Source: Candidatus Poribacteria bacterium
GTDB taxonomy: Bacteria; Poribacteria; WGA-4E; WGA-3G
Assembly (NCBI GenBank): GCA_028824685.1
Contig: JAPPCZ010000074.1
Coordinates: 1 to 42,042 of the forward strand
Reading direction: 5' to 3'
DNA: 42,042 nt
Shown piece by piece: positions 27,490 to 35,943 of this stretch (position 1 is its first letter; each line of letters begins with the position of its first letter). Made by a program: the position numbers and the translations under genes. The notes beneath the pieces were generated by a model. The model was not told where the DNA came from. It saw only the letters and a program-made list of their open reading frames with translations, and made no database searches.

Positions 27490-28374
27490 TCAACGAGCAA
27501 TGCGAAACCCTATTACAAATTCAGCATAGTTTGTACTGAAAAAATCGAAACTGGTACAGGTGCTATAATCGTGGTTGTAATACCAAGCACCGCCACAAGC
27601 AACACGGAAGGTCTCTTCATCGTCATAAGGGGTGCTGGTCCATTCCCAGACATTACCTATCATATCATAGCACCCGAACGGGCTAATACCATCTTTGAAC
27701 GCGCCGACTGGTGTTGTGCCTTCAGCACCGAGTTCAGTCGTGTTGCAGCGTGGTTTGTCTATTTCGTATCCCCACGGAAACATTCTATCATCGGTGCCGC
27801 GCGCTGCGTACTGCCACTCTGCGAATGTCGGCAATCTTCCCTCGACGTAATTAGCGTAAGCTTCAGCATCTTCACAACTGATCCAAACTATAGGATGGTC
27901 ACCCTTTAATGCGTAAATTTCATAGTTGAGCGGGGAACTGTCAGTCCAATCCTTTGGAGGTTCATGTCCCGTGTCTTGTAAGAATCGAAGGTATTGTGCA
28001 TTGGTCACGGGATAAACACCGATCTCAAATTCGTCAATTTCCAGCGGTTCACATTCTTCCCCGATGAGTGCAGTTCCAGCAGGAACACACACGGTTGCAT
28101 CCAACACTTGAAGGGCCGCATCTCGGACTTGCTTTTCAGCATGAGCGAGTGCATGTCCCAGAGGTGAAATTACTTCTCCAACAGGAGGTGCCGTGAGTTG
28201 TACGACTTGTTCCCATCCTAAGTCTGTGCTTAAAAGCAGTTTGACGGCATCGTGTAGTGAGTCGTTATAGTGCCAAGTCCAATAATCTCGAAGCAGTTGC
28301 TTAAATGCATCTGGGGTATCGCTTTCAGTTAGTGCAATTCGAGATGCTTTCGGCTTTGTGACATCTAATAGCAT
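27490..28374 (-). CDS. FGE/SUMF1-fold protein lacking the catalytic Cys pair
   Basis: The product is about 294 residues from the ATG at 28374 (a TTG at 28395 is possible). Residues from about 100 form an FGE-sulfatase domain: FEIGVYPVTNAQYLRFLQDTG, HPIVWISCEDAEAYANYVEGRLPTFAEWQYAARG, FPWGYEID, CYDMIGNVWEWTS, ACGGAWYY and VIGFRIAR. In formylglycine-generating enzyme the segment after GGxW carries two catalytic cysteines spaced C-x4-C. Here those positions read Y and S, so sulfatase activation is unlikely. The N-terminal ~90 residues are not recognised. It may be a non-enzymatic or EgtB-like member. It has its own extended -10 promoter. Confidence 0.82.
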   Translation of the reverse strand: MLLDVTKPKASRIALTESDTPDAFKQLLRDYWTWHYNDSLHDAVKLLLSTDLGWEQVVQLTAPPVGEVISPLGHALAHAEKQVRDAALQVLDATVCVPAGTALIGEECEPLEIDEFEIGVYPVTNAQYLRFLQDTGHEPPKDWTDSSPLNYEIYALKGDHPIVWISCEDAEAYANYVEGRLPTFAEWQYAARGTDDRMFPWGYEIDKPRCNTTELGAEGTTPVGAFKDGISPFGCYDMIGNVWEWTSTPYDDEETFRVACGGAWYYNHDYSTCTSFDFFSTNYAEFVIGFRIAR

Positions 28375-28459
28375 ATTCTTTCGGGGACAACACAACTTCA
28401 GATTAATAAGGACCGGGCAATCTCAAATACGATATACCGTTTCCGCGTTGTTGGATTTT

Positions 28460-28489
28460 ATTATACCATAGAAAAGAAGTATCAAGCAA
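28460..28489 (-). promoter_or_regulatory. Extended -10 promoter upstream of the FGE-fold gene
   Basis: The minus strand has TGGTATAAT (consensus -10 with TG extension, 28460-28468) and a partial -35 TTGCTT (28484-28489) 18 nt upstream. The resulting leader is about 80 nt. Confidence 0.6.
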
Positions 28490-28528
28490 GTTGTTTTAAG
28501 TTTGTAAATTCAGAGTTTTCAGAGGAAA

Positions 28529-28654
28529 TAACGTGAGTTCAATATAAGCAATTTTGGGGAATCGATACGGGTTAGGAAACCGTACCTACCGCGGCTATGT
28601 GGATAGAATTCAAAGCATTAAAAACCTCATATTTCTTATACCGAGTTCACGTTA
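28529..28654. mobile_element. Inverted-repeat (MITE-like) element, different family
   Basis: Imperfect 20-bp inverted ends start TAACGTGA and end TATAAG at both termini (28529-28548 and the complement of 28635-28654, about 16 of 20 positions matching). The interior contains GGTTAGGAAACCGTACCTACC and no ORF. It lies in a 426-nt gap between the FGE-fold gene and the membrane protein gene. The rest of that gap holds a promoter and no supported gene. Confidence 0.5.
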
Positions 28655-28821
28655 TAATTATTTCTTTCAAGGTATAGGATTTCTTAAACGCGATTATCCA
28701 GGCGTGTAAGTTAATTATTGAGTATCTTGAAAAGATCAGTTGGTCGGTGAAGAAGAAAACAAACAAGATAGCACAGAAGAATAATCGCCTGCTACGTGTC
28801 GTGTAGAGACTTTATATTTCA

Positions 28822-29643
28822 CTAAACATCACGACCTTCCCTCTGAGTGCGCCTGTTAAAATAGAGTAGCATCACACAGATTGCGTAAATTGGTGCGGTG
28901 ATAGCATCAACGCCTACGTAAAAGATGCTGTCTATTATGTGAAATAAAGAGATGGACTCGACACTATCCGGTTCAAAGATAGACTTTACCATTGATAGTA
29001 TGTTCTCCACCATTGTGCCTTCATCGAGAAATCCTAATGATGTAACTATCACTCCGTATGAGATTGTGAGTATCAAAATAATTACCAGAAGTAGAATATA
29101 GATTGCGATGATTGTGCCACAGACACGCCACCAGGCGTATCTGACGAGTTCTCGACTTCGGCTCAACGGGGACTGCACCATCGGATTTTCAAGGATTACG
29201 ACGGGACCATACAAAATCCAAGCAATAAGAAAATAAAGCATAAAAGGGAAACTTATAAGAAGTAAGAGTGAAAGCATCGGATCCGGCGATTTATTTATTT
29301 CTGCAAGTAAACTCCAGAGTGAATGTGGTACCAAATAGGCAAAGGAATAGCCAAAGTAGCGAGAAAATAGAGGATGAAACCTTCGGAATGCTTCACGGAT
29401 CGTGGGTTGTCTACCAAAGTGGACTTCACTCGCCATCACAATCAATATGCCCAATCCTAATGTGTTAAGTAGATTGGTGATAAAATCATCTAAAAGATGA
29501 TAAGGTTTGTATTCCCAAAGAAATAAGAGCAACACTTCTCGTAACGCATCTACGCCAGCATAGATCGCGACAATCCCGATAAAGAGCCGAAAATGACCAC
29601 GATACAGACTAAACGAAAAGTCTATAATATTGATCCAACCCAT
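28822..29643 (-). CDS. Polytopic membrane protein of unknown function
   Basis: The 273-residue protein has about six predicted membrane helices (near 17-38, 60-75, 100-112, 123-150, 172-198 and 240-262). Between helices lies PLSRSRELVRYAWWRV, and the C-terminus is FNRRTQREGRDV. Both features recall the membrane domain seen in YciC-like and glycerophosphodiesterase-membrane-domain families, but I cannot assign it firmly. It has its own promoter and no obvious functional partner among its neighbours. Confidence 0.7.
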   Translation of the reverse strand: MGWINIIDFSFSLYRGHFRLFIGIVAIYAGVDALREVLLLFLWEYKPYHLLDDFITNLLNTLGLGILIVMASEVHFGRQPTIREAFRRFHPLFSRYFGYSFAYLVPHSLWSLLAEINKSPDPMLSLLLLISFPFMLYFLIAWILYGPVVILENPMVQSPLSRSRELVRYAWWRVCGTIIAIYILLLVIILILTISYGVIVTSLGFLDEGTMVENILSMVKSIFEPDSVESISLFHIIDSIFYVGVDAITAPIYAICVMLLYFNRRTQREGRDV

Positions 29644-29670
29644 TGTAAATTGTACTACCGTAGTTTATAT

Positions 29671-29698
29671 ATTGTAGCGTTGCGTAAAATTGTGTCAG
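29671..29698 (-). promoter_or_regulatory. Sigma-70-type promoter for the membrane protein gene
   Basis: On the minus strand, -35 CTGACA (29693-29698) and -10 TACAAT (29671-29676) are separated by 16 nt, giving a leader of about 20 nt. No clear Shine-Dalgarno site precedes the ATG. Confidence 0.55.
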
Positions 29699-29714
29699 TT
29701 TGTAATATGAATCT

Positions 29715-30788
29715 TTAGGGAATTAGTTGAACCTTAATGGAAGCAGCACCTTTCTGAACCATATCAAAGGCAGTTAGATAATCTTCCAATGGAAGTTGAT
29801 GCGTGACAATATGGCTTACGTCAATAGCACCTCTGTGAATATAATCAATAGCGAGCGGATACGCATAGGGACCTAAATGAGATCCGTGGATATTTAACTC
29901 TTTCGTATCTCCTATGATTGTCCAATCCACGGTTACCGGCTCCCGCATCACACTGAATTCAACGAAAGTGCCAGCCTTTCTAATCATATGGAGTCCTTGT
30001 TCAACTGCTTTTGGATGCCCTGTTGCTTCAATGTAGACATCACACCCATAGCCATCAGTTAAGTCCAGTACCTGTTGCACGGCATCTGTTTCCGATGGGT
30101 TGATCGCGATATCTGCTCCCAATTTTTGGGCAACTTCTAACCGGTTTGGGATCAGGTCGATAGCAATAAGCGTGCCTGGGTTTTTCAACCTTGCCGCGCC
30201 TATCATACCGAGTCCGAGCGTGCCTGCACCTGCAACAACGACGACATCTCCGAATTCAATGTTTCCGCGCTGGACAGCGTGAATAGAACATGCAAGCGGT
30301 TCAATCATCGCTGCATTTGCAATAGGTATATCGGATGGCACTTTGTAGACAAGCGAACGCGCGGGGAATTTCATATAGTCCGCCATACCACCGTTGACAA
30401 CAGGTTGAAAACCGTATATGTTGTGAACTTGACAAAGCCAATACTTTCCGGTTCGGCAGTAGCGGCATTCCCAACACGGAACGATCTGTTCAGCGATCGC
30501 TATGTCTCCGAGTTGCAATCCGTACTTTTCACCTGCACCTGCCCCAAGTTCAACCACCTCTCCAATAAATTCATGTCCTGCGATAACAGGTGCTTCCACG
30601 TACGGTTCACGGTGTTCGTCACCCCAGAAAAGCGGCGCGCCTGTATAACATTTGATGTCACTCGCGCAAACACCGCATGCATTGACCTTGATGACAACTT
30701 CGCCGGGACCGGCATGTGGTAATGGCATCTCTTCAAGTCGGTAATCTTGCGGCCCACGGCACATTATAGCGCGCATCGTTTGGGACAT
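29715..30788 (-). CDS. Zinc-dependent alcohol/polyol dehydrogenase
   Basis: A 357-residue medium-chain dehydrogenase/reductase. Catalytic zinc ligands are C41 and H72-E73 (GHEFIGEVV), and the structural zinc lobe is complete: C105, C108, C111, C119 (CWECRYCRTGKYWLC). The NAD(P) fold shows GAGTLGLGMIGAA. It fits the sorbitol/threonine dehydrogenase group; an insert APLFWGDEHREPYVEA before the GHE motif resembles tetritol dehydrogenases, so the substrate is probably a polyol. Its ATG directly follows the TAG of the upstream SpoU gene, with AAGG about 8 nt ahead, so the two are translationally linked. Cytoplasmic. Confidence 0.88.
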   Translation of the reverse strand: MSQTMRAIMCRGPQDYRLEEMPLPHAGPGEVVIKVNACGVCASDIKCYTGAPLFWGDEHREPYVEAPVIAGHEFIGEVVELGAGAGEKYGLQLGDIAIAEQIVPCWECRYCRTGKYWLCQVHNIYGFQPVVNGGMADYMKFPARSLVYKVPSDIPIANAAMIEPLACSIHAVQRGNIEFGDVVVVAGAGTLGLGMIGAARLKNPGTLIAIDLIPNRLEVAQKLGADIAINPSETDAVQQVLDLTDGYGCDVYIEATGHPKAVEQGLHMIRKAGTFVEFSVMREPVTVDWTIIGDTKELNIHGSHLGPYAYPLAIDYIHRGAIDVSHIVTHQLPLEDYLTAFDMVQKGAASIKVQLIP

Positions 30789-31310
30789 CTAATTTTCCTT
30801 TGACGCATGTAAAATGTGATAGGCAGCGATTCCGAGCGAGACATGAACATTCATTGATGCACCTTTTCCATACATCGGAAGGAAAATAACCGTATCGCAA
30901 ACAGCGAGCGTTCGTTTTGTGATCCCGTGATCTTCATGTCCTACGACAAGACAAATTTTGTCCGGATATTCAACTTCATAGTAGAGGATAGACTGAGCAG
31001 TAAGCTCTAATGCATAACTCGTATATCCTTCTTCTTTGAGCGAAAGTATTGCGTCCGATGCGTTTTCCATATAACGCCATTGGACGCGTCTCTGTTTACC
31101 TCTTGCAACTTTTCGCAGCAGCGGATGAGGTGGCTGCGCACTGATGCCAGTCAAGATAAGTTCTTGCACACGACACGCATCCGCTATCCGAAAAGCAGAA
31201 CCGACATTAATCGGGTCCTGCACATCTTGCAGAATAAAGATCAGTTCTTTTTCATGGTGTTTCACATGTTTCAGGAAATCTTTGAGCGGTTTGCCGCGTA
31301 GCTGCTTCAT
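30789..31310 (-). CDS. SpoU/TrmH-family RNA 2'-O-methyltransferase
   Basis: The 173-residue protein is a minimal SPOUT methyltransferase. It shows the three family motifs: NVGSAFRIADACRV (motif 1, with N and R), LVVGHEDHGI (motif 2, normally GxExxG) and LPMYGKGASMNVHVSLGIAAY (motif 3, the SAM-binding knot). It should methylate a ribose in tRNA or rRNA; the target cannot be read. It lies in an operon with an aldo-keto reductase upstream (39-nt gap) and a zinc dehydrogenase downstream (adjacent). Confidence 0.92.
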   Translation of the reverse strand: MKQLRGKPLKDFLKHVKHHEKELIFILQDVQDPINVGSAFRIADACRVQELILTGISAQPPHPLLRKVARGKQRRVQWRYMENASDAILSLKEEGYTSYALELTAQSILYYEVEYPDKICLVVGHEDHGITKRTLAVCDTVIFLPMYGKGASMNVHVSLGIAAYHILHASKEN

Positions 31311-31349
31311 ATCTAATAGATGGGTTTAGGAAATACCAACCAGAAAACG

Positions 31350-32132
31350 TTATGCAGCCTTGCTTTGGACGAGACGTCTTCGCGCACTTGCCCGTGCCAA
31401 TCCTACGTCCAGTGTGATATGCTGATTTTCAGTCATGCCGAGGTTAATGGCGTGTGCTGTTTCAAGGTTGAATCCCCATTCAATCCATTCAGGCCTGTCT
31501 GCCTCCGGAATATCTCCCGCCACGACAACTTTCATAATGCTAATGCCTTTGCCGAGGTCATAAGCACGTTGGATATATTCCAGATGTTTTTCTAAAGTTC
31601 CACCCTCTAACATTCTGCCTTCTTTGTTCGCTGTTGTGAGAATAACATCAATCTCAGGATGATCAATTACTGCATCCATGACAGCACCTGTGTAGGTATG
31701 TGTAGAACAGCCGATAATACGGACTTTGCCCGCGGCTTTTGCTTCACGGAACGCATTAAACGCGCCTTCACGTTCCCGTGTTGCCAAATCATCTGGCGAA
31801 GATATAGCGTGCAACAACATGACATCTATGTATTCTGTTTTCAGTTCACGCAGTGCCTTTTCAATACTGGCTGACGCACTTTCATAGTCTTTGTTGGCAG
31901 TTTTCGTTTGGATGACGATTTCATCCCGATTAATCTGACGAATTGCTTCGCCGAGGTGCGGTTGCGTTCCGTAGCCTTCTGCAGTGTCCCAGAAGGTAAC
32001 ACCTTCGTCAAGTGCCTTCAGCATTAGTTTAGCACCTGATTCATGCGTTTTACATGTGTCCCCAAGTCGTCCTGCCCCGAAGCAGAGACGTGAGATTTCC
32101 AAACCTGTTTTTCCATAAGTAAGATATTCCAT
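31350..32132 (-). CDS. Aldo/keto reductase
   Basis: The 260-residue NADPH-dependent oxidoreductase has the AKR active-site residues: D and Y in FWDTAEGYG, K in VIQTKTA, and H in LLHAISSP. It begins MEYLTYGKTGLEISRLCFGAGRLG, typical of the YghZ/Tas-like group. At 260 residues it is on the short side. The ATG at 32132 has GGAGG 5 nt upstream; the GTG at 32144 overlaps that site and is rejected. It heads the operon with the SpoU methyltransferase and zinc dehydrogenase. It probably reduces a sugar-derived carbonyl. Confidence 0.9.
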   Translation of the reverse strand: MEYLTYGKTGLEISRLCFGAGRLGDTCKTHESGAKLMLKALDEGVTFWDTAEGYGTQPHLGEAIRQINRDEIVIQTKTANKDYESASASIEKALRELKTEYIDVMLLHAISSPDDLATREREGAFNAFREAKAAGKVRIIGCSTHTYTGAVMDAVIDHPEIDVILTTANKEGRMLEGGTLEKHLEYIQRAYDLGKGISIMKVVVAGDIPEADRPEWIEWGFNLETAHAINLGMTENQHITLDVGLARASARRRLVQSKAA

Positions 32133-32258
32133 TACTGCCTCCACATTTTAAATGTTTAGTGGTAAGGTTAAATTACATGTTTGCCCTTATGCTCAGTCGG
32201 GATTCGTTCATGGTTTAACATACATTAACCGAATTTGCCTAAAAATGCAACCTTTTTC

Positions 32259-32287
32259 TTGCGACAAATCAATTATTAGGGTATTAT
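32259..32287 (+). promoter_or_regulatory. Promoter of the nagA-like gene
   Basis: TTGCGA (32259-32264) and TATTAT (32282-32287) are separated by exactly 17 nt, with a predicted leader of about 32 nt. The gene lacks an obvious Shine-Dalgarno sequence. Confidence 0.55.
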
Positions 32288-32325
32288 CTCAGAGATGCAG
32301 AAAGATATGTTAAACCTACTGTCTA

Positions 32326-33504
32326 ATGGCTAAACCAAATATGAAACTTAGCGGATACACCATTTTTGATAACAAACCCATTGAAATTACGCTTGCGAAT
32401 GACCACGTTCAATCAATAAGTGAGATAAGCTCTACAGATAGGAACACATGGATTGCTCCCGCTCTTGTAGACATACAGGTAAATGGTTTCGCTGGGTACG
32501 ATCTCAATGTTGCTACTGTTACAGCAGCAGATGTGTGTGCGATGGTTCGTGCACTCTGGCGCGTTGGCACCGGTTTTTTATGTCCAACAGTAGTGACGGC
32601 ATCCTTTGAAAATATCAGCAATTTTCTCCATGCTGTTATTGAAGCGTGTGATAAAGACCCGATGGTTGCTCATTCAATACTTGGCATACATCTTGAAGGA
32701 CCTTATATCTCAGCGGAGGATGGTCCACGCGGTGCGCATCCGTTGGAACATGTAAGGGATCCAAATTGGGACGAATTTCAACAATGGCAGGACATAGCGG
32801 AAGGTATGATCCGCATCGTAACACTCGCTCCTGAGAAAAAGGGTGCTATGCCGTTTATTGAGAAGTTAGTTGCGAGTGGCGTGGTTGTGGCGTTAGGACA
32901 TACGGATGCGTCTGCGGAAGATATTCGCGAGGCAGTTAGGGTAGATGCGAAACTTTCTACACATCTCGGCAATGGTGCACACGCGCTTATCAGACGGCAT
33001 CCGAACTATATTTGGGAACAACTCGCCGCTGATAATCTTCACGCAAGCCTTATTGTAGATGGACATCACCTTCCACCTGCTGTTGTCAAGTCAATGATGC
33101 GTGCCAAGACGCTTGATAGGTGTATTCTTATTAGTGATGCTACGGCGTTAGCAGGGATGCCGCCAGGGAATTATCAGTTCGCTGGACAACCGGTGGACTT
33201 GACTGCGGATCGGTGTGTCCGTTTAGCTGGGACAGAGTATCTCGCTGGTTCTGCCATTGAGTTGGCACGAGGCGTAGAAAACAGTGTGAAGTTTGCCGAA
33301 ATTTCGTTGGCAAAGGCAGTTTCACTTGCCACACTACAACCTGCCAGTTTACTTGGTTTGGAAGAAGATATGCTTAATATGAATGAGAATAGTCAAGTTA
33401 ACCTGATTTTATTTGAGTGGAATGATGCAACTTGTGAAATAGATTTGATGGCGACGATTCTCAAAGGGCAAGTGGTTTATCAGAGAGAGGTCAGGACTAT
33501 TTAG
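32326..33504 (+). CDS. nagA: N-acetylglucosamine-6-phosphate deacetylase-like amidohydrolase
   Basis: NagA removes acetate from GlcNAc-6-P in amino-sugar breakdown. The 392-residue protein has the amidohydrolase layout: DIQVNGFAGYDLN, HLEGPYIS with metal ligand E124, GHTDA with H192, THLGNGAHA with H213, LIVDGHHLP, and ISDATALAG with catalytic D271. The usual FNAM motif after the second His is replaced by GNGAHALIRRHPNYIWEQ, so it belongs to a divergent branch whose substrate could differ. It is one of only four plus-strand genes and appears monocistronic, with its own promoter. An ATG at 32341 is an alternative start. Confidence 0.78.
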   Translation: MAKPNMKLSGYTIFDNKPIEITLANDHVQSISEISSTDRNTWIAPALVDIQVNGFAGYDLNVATVTAADVCAMVRALWRVGTGFLCPTVVTASFENISNFLHAVIEACDKDPMVAHSILGIHLEGPYISAEDGPRGAHPLEHVRDPNWDEFQQWQDIAEGMIRIVTLAPEKKGAMPFIEKLVASGVVVALGHTDASAEDIREAVRVDAKLSTHLGNGAHALIRRHPNYIWEQLAADNLHASLIVDGHHLPPAVVKSMMRAKTLDRCILISDATALAGMPPGNYQFAGQPVDLTADRCVRLAGTEYLAGSAIELARGVENSVKFAEISLAKAVSLATLQPASLLGLEEDMLNMNENSQVNLILFEWNDATCEIDLMATILKGQVVYQREVRTI

Positions 33505-33529
33505 TTTTAGGTTTTTTGTCCATTTTAGC

Positions 33530-33566
33530 CGAAAAGTCACGACCGGGAGGTCGCTCCTACATTTAA
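33530..33566. repeat. Short hairpin-bearing intergenic sequence
   Basis: CGACC-GGGA-GGTCG (33540-33553) forms a 5-bp hairpin within GACCGGGAGGTCGCTCCTAC. It follows the nagA-like gene. From memory, similar sequences recur in related genomes; only one copy is seen here. Confidence 0.3.
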
Positions 33567-33612
33567 GATTCTTATGCAAAAGATGATACGGTTTGAATTA
33601 GATGAACTTAAT

Positions 33613-34356
33613 TTAAGGCTTTTTGTGGCAAATCATTGCAGTGATCCAACAGAAACGCTTGAGTATCGGGAACATTCGTAAAAGACTTCTATCAATCAAT
33701 CTGAGAACTTGGAGTGTCCACCGATAGAATATAGGAATTGGGATTATCCGTTTCCAAAACAGCGCGCCTAAAGAGAAGAGATGGAATTCACGGTGTTCCA
33801 TCTCCTCGAATTCTTTACCTATTGCCTCAATATCGTGAAGTGTAAAGTAATGCAACTCACGGGAGTATTTGAGAAACAGTTTGCGATAGAGCCACACCAT
33901 CGGGTGATTTCGCATATTTTCCATGAAAATTGTCTTTCCACCCGGTTTAAGAACACGGTAGCACTCTTTCGCTGTTTGCTTGTGTTCTGTAAATACCAAT
34001 ACAGATTTAGAGATGATAAAGTCAAAGGTATTGTCAGGAAAAGCGAGTTGTGTCGCATCCATGAGAGAAAAATCAACAGCATTGGCAACTTTGTGTTGGT
34101 TTACCCTCTCTTTTGCTTCATCAAGCCGAAAGGGCAACAAGTCAATACCAACAACGGATGCCCCCTGTTTGGCAAGTAGTGTTGCAGTGCCACCTGTGCC
34201 TGTGCCTAACTCAAGCACCTTTTTACCTTCCAATGCTCCCATTTTGGGAAGGACGTACTCAAAAACGGGTAGGTAGAAGTCTTCCCACCAGAGTAGGAGG
34301 TCCGTTTCAACAAAACAGGTGCTCCCTTTTGGTTGCGATTCATCGCGTTCACGCAA
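33613..34356 (-). CDS. Class I SAM-dependent methyltransferase
   Basis: The 247-residue protein has a UbiE/Methyltransf_11 core: VLELGTGTGGTATLLAKQGA (motif I), VVGIDLLPFRL (motif II, acidic end of beta-2), FSLMDATQLAFPDNTFDFIISKSVLVFT and CYRVLKPGGKTIFMEN. The C-terminal third contains aromatic-rich helices. The methyl acceptor cannot be predicted. The only available start in this frame is TTG 34356, two bases after the TAG of the upstream TIM-barrel gene, so translation probably depends on coupling. It is the last gene of the leftward series from 41393. Confidence 0.82.
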   Translation of the reverse strand: MRERDESQPKGSTCFVETDLLLWWEDFYLPVFEYVLPKMGALEGKKVLELGTGTGGTATLLAKQGASVVGIDLLPFRLDEAKERVNQHKVANAVDFSLMDATQLAFPDNTFDFIISKSVLVFTEHKQTAKECYRVLKPGGKTIFMENMRNHPMVWLYRKLFLKYSRELHYFTLHDIEAIGKEFEEMEHREFHLFSLGALFWKRIIPIPIFYRWTLQVLRLIDRSLLRMFPILKRFCWITAMICHKKP

Positions 34357-34358
34357 AC

Positions 34359-35117
34359 CTAAATTTTTCCCATCTTTCGAAGATTTTCAATACATTTTTC
34401 TGCACATTCAAGTGGTGGGTACGCATAACTTTCTTGCTCAACGATGTACCACTCAGTGCCACCGACGGTTTCAAAGGCATGAAACACATCGTCCCAAGGT
34501 ATATCCCCTTCTCCGATAAGTGCCTTGTCATTCGTGGCAGAGTATTCTTTGATATGTACCAGTTTTGATCTGCCAGGATAACTTTCGATATATGAGACAT
34601 TGTCTGCGCCTGCTCGGAGTACGTGTCCTGTGTCAATTTGTAGGACAACACCATCATGAGTGTTGCTTGCGAATGTATCCCACGGCACTTCACCTTCTAA
34701 AGGTTTAAATTCACCTGTGTGATTGTGGTAGCCAACAAACATACCTTGGTTGGCGATTTTTTCGGCAATTTCGTTGAAAAGTTTTGCTGTGTTTCGCCAC
34801 GCCTCCTGCGAATTTGTGTACTCTCCCCCTAATCCTGGCACAATCAGATAGGGATTGCCGAGAATTTTATTGAATTCCACTGTCTCGGCGAGTGTATCAC
34901 CGAGGAGTGTATTCAATCCTGTATGCGTGCCAACAACTTTTAATTCAAGGTCATCACACATGCCGCGTAATTCTTCTGCTGATCGGTCATAATAACCGGC
35001 AAATTCAACGCCTTCATACCCCATCTGTGCCACTGCTTGGAGTGTAAGGGATAGGTCTTTTGCACAATCTTCTCGGACGGAATACAACTGTAATGCTATT
35101 GGTATTCTTTCGCTCAA
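34359..35117 (-). CDS. Sugar phosphate isomerase/epimerase (TIM barrel)
   Basis: The 252-residue protein is a classic AP-endonuclease-2-like TIM barrel. It begins IPIALQLYSVREDCAKD and has the likely metal-binding stretches VGYHNHTGEF, VLQIDTGHVLRAG, LVHIKEY and WYIVEQE. Related proteins are inosose dehydratases, D-tagatose epimerases and hydroxypyruvate isomerases. The start is TTG at 35117, supported by AGGAG 7 nt upstream; no nearby ATG is in frame. Neighbouring Gfo/Idh/MocA and zinc-type dehydrogenase genes suggest a shared sugar or inositol pathway. Confidence 0.88.
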   Translation of the reverse strand: MSERIPIALQLYSVREDCAKDLSLTLQAVAQMGYEGVEFAGYYDRSAEELRGMCDDLELKVVGTHTGLNTLLGDTLAETVEFNKILGNPYLIVPGLGGEYTNSQEAWRNTAKLFNEIAEKIANQGMFVGYHNHTGEFKPLEGEVPWDTFASNTHDGVVLQIDTGHVLRAGADNVSYIESYPGRSKLVHIKEYSATNDKALIGEGDIPWDDVFHAFETVGGTEWYIVEQESYAYPPLECAEKCIENLRKMGKI

Positions 35118-35220
35118 TTAAATTCTCCTTGTTTGAATTAGTTGATAAAAAAGTAACGGAAATTATATATTAATCACACAATAAGTCGTTTTGGACTTGG
35201 AATGTTATCTCAACGCAGGA

Positions 35221-35844
35221 TCATTTTTTGTTTTCCGATTGCCTTGGATTTCCATCACTGAACACCCTAATTTCTCGTAGTACAACATCCTGAAAGGACA
35301 CTTTTGTTTTGCCAGTAATTGGTTCTCGTGTGGTGCGTGCTGAATCACGATTGACATAGATAACAACTCTGAGCATCCGCACTGGCCTGTTAATGTCAAT
35401 GCGTATCACCTTACCGTTTACGGATCTGGCGATCTTGCGACTTTTCACTGGTTCAAAGTGAGATGCTTTTTCATCCGTGATCTCTGCAGTAGATGTATCT
35501 ACTGAGAGACGTAAAATGTTTGAAATTGGATGCACCTCAATGTAAGTGACATGCGTAAGTGTGTTAAGTTGAATCAGTGCCTCAACTTTATCTTTTCCTT
35601 CCAACCAGTCGCCATATCCGGTACTGCCTCTATAACCAGTGTTATCCTTTTCAACAAAGGTTTTTACTTTCAGGATACTGGATGTGGAAAGATCGCCATC
35701 AACGAGTGATGGGTACTTCTCGCAGGATAAGGATGTAGCCTCTATTCGTCTTGGAAGCGACTGATACAAAGATGCACAACCGACTGTGAGTAGCCATACT
35801 CCAATTGCCATACATAAGCATAAAGAATAGATTTTACTCAACAT
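35221..35844 (-). CDS. Lipoprotein with discoidin-like domain
   Basis: The 207-residue protein has a lipoprotein signal (MLSKIYSLCLCMAIGVWLL then LTVGC, lipid on C23). The mature part shows marks of a galactose-binding/F5-8C-like beta-sandwich: LVDGDLSTSS, ALIQLNTLTHVTYIEVHP, PVRMLRVVIYVN and DVVLREIRVFSDG. Such domains bind carbohydrates or surfaces. A strong GGAGGTG lies 7 nt before the ATG. It sits among sugar-oxidation genes, so a role in capturing a substrate at the envelope is plausible but unproven. Confidence 0.7.
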   Translation of the reverse strand: MLSKIYSLCLCMAIGVWLLTVGCASLYQSLPRRIEATSLSCEKYPSLVDGDLSTSSILKVKTFVEKDNTGYRGSTGYGDWLEGKDKVEALIQLNTLTHVTYIEVHPISNILRLSVDTSTAEITDEKASHFEPVKSRKIARSVNGKVIRIDINRPVRMLRVVIYVNRDSARTTREPITGKTKVSFQDVVLREIRVFSDGNPRQSENKK

Positions 35845-35943
35845 CGGTTTTCACCTCCGTTCATTACTGAAAAGCCGTTTTTCACAGGAATTTACATGTT
35901 CAAAACTATTTATTGCGGTGAATTACCGCCTATTTATGAAGTC

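Noticed and set aside
28670..28806. Coding-like plus-strand stretch (lysine-rich, about 45 codons)
   Set aside because: No start codon or ribosome site, an in-frame stop directly upstream and no family recognised.
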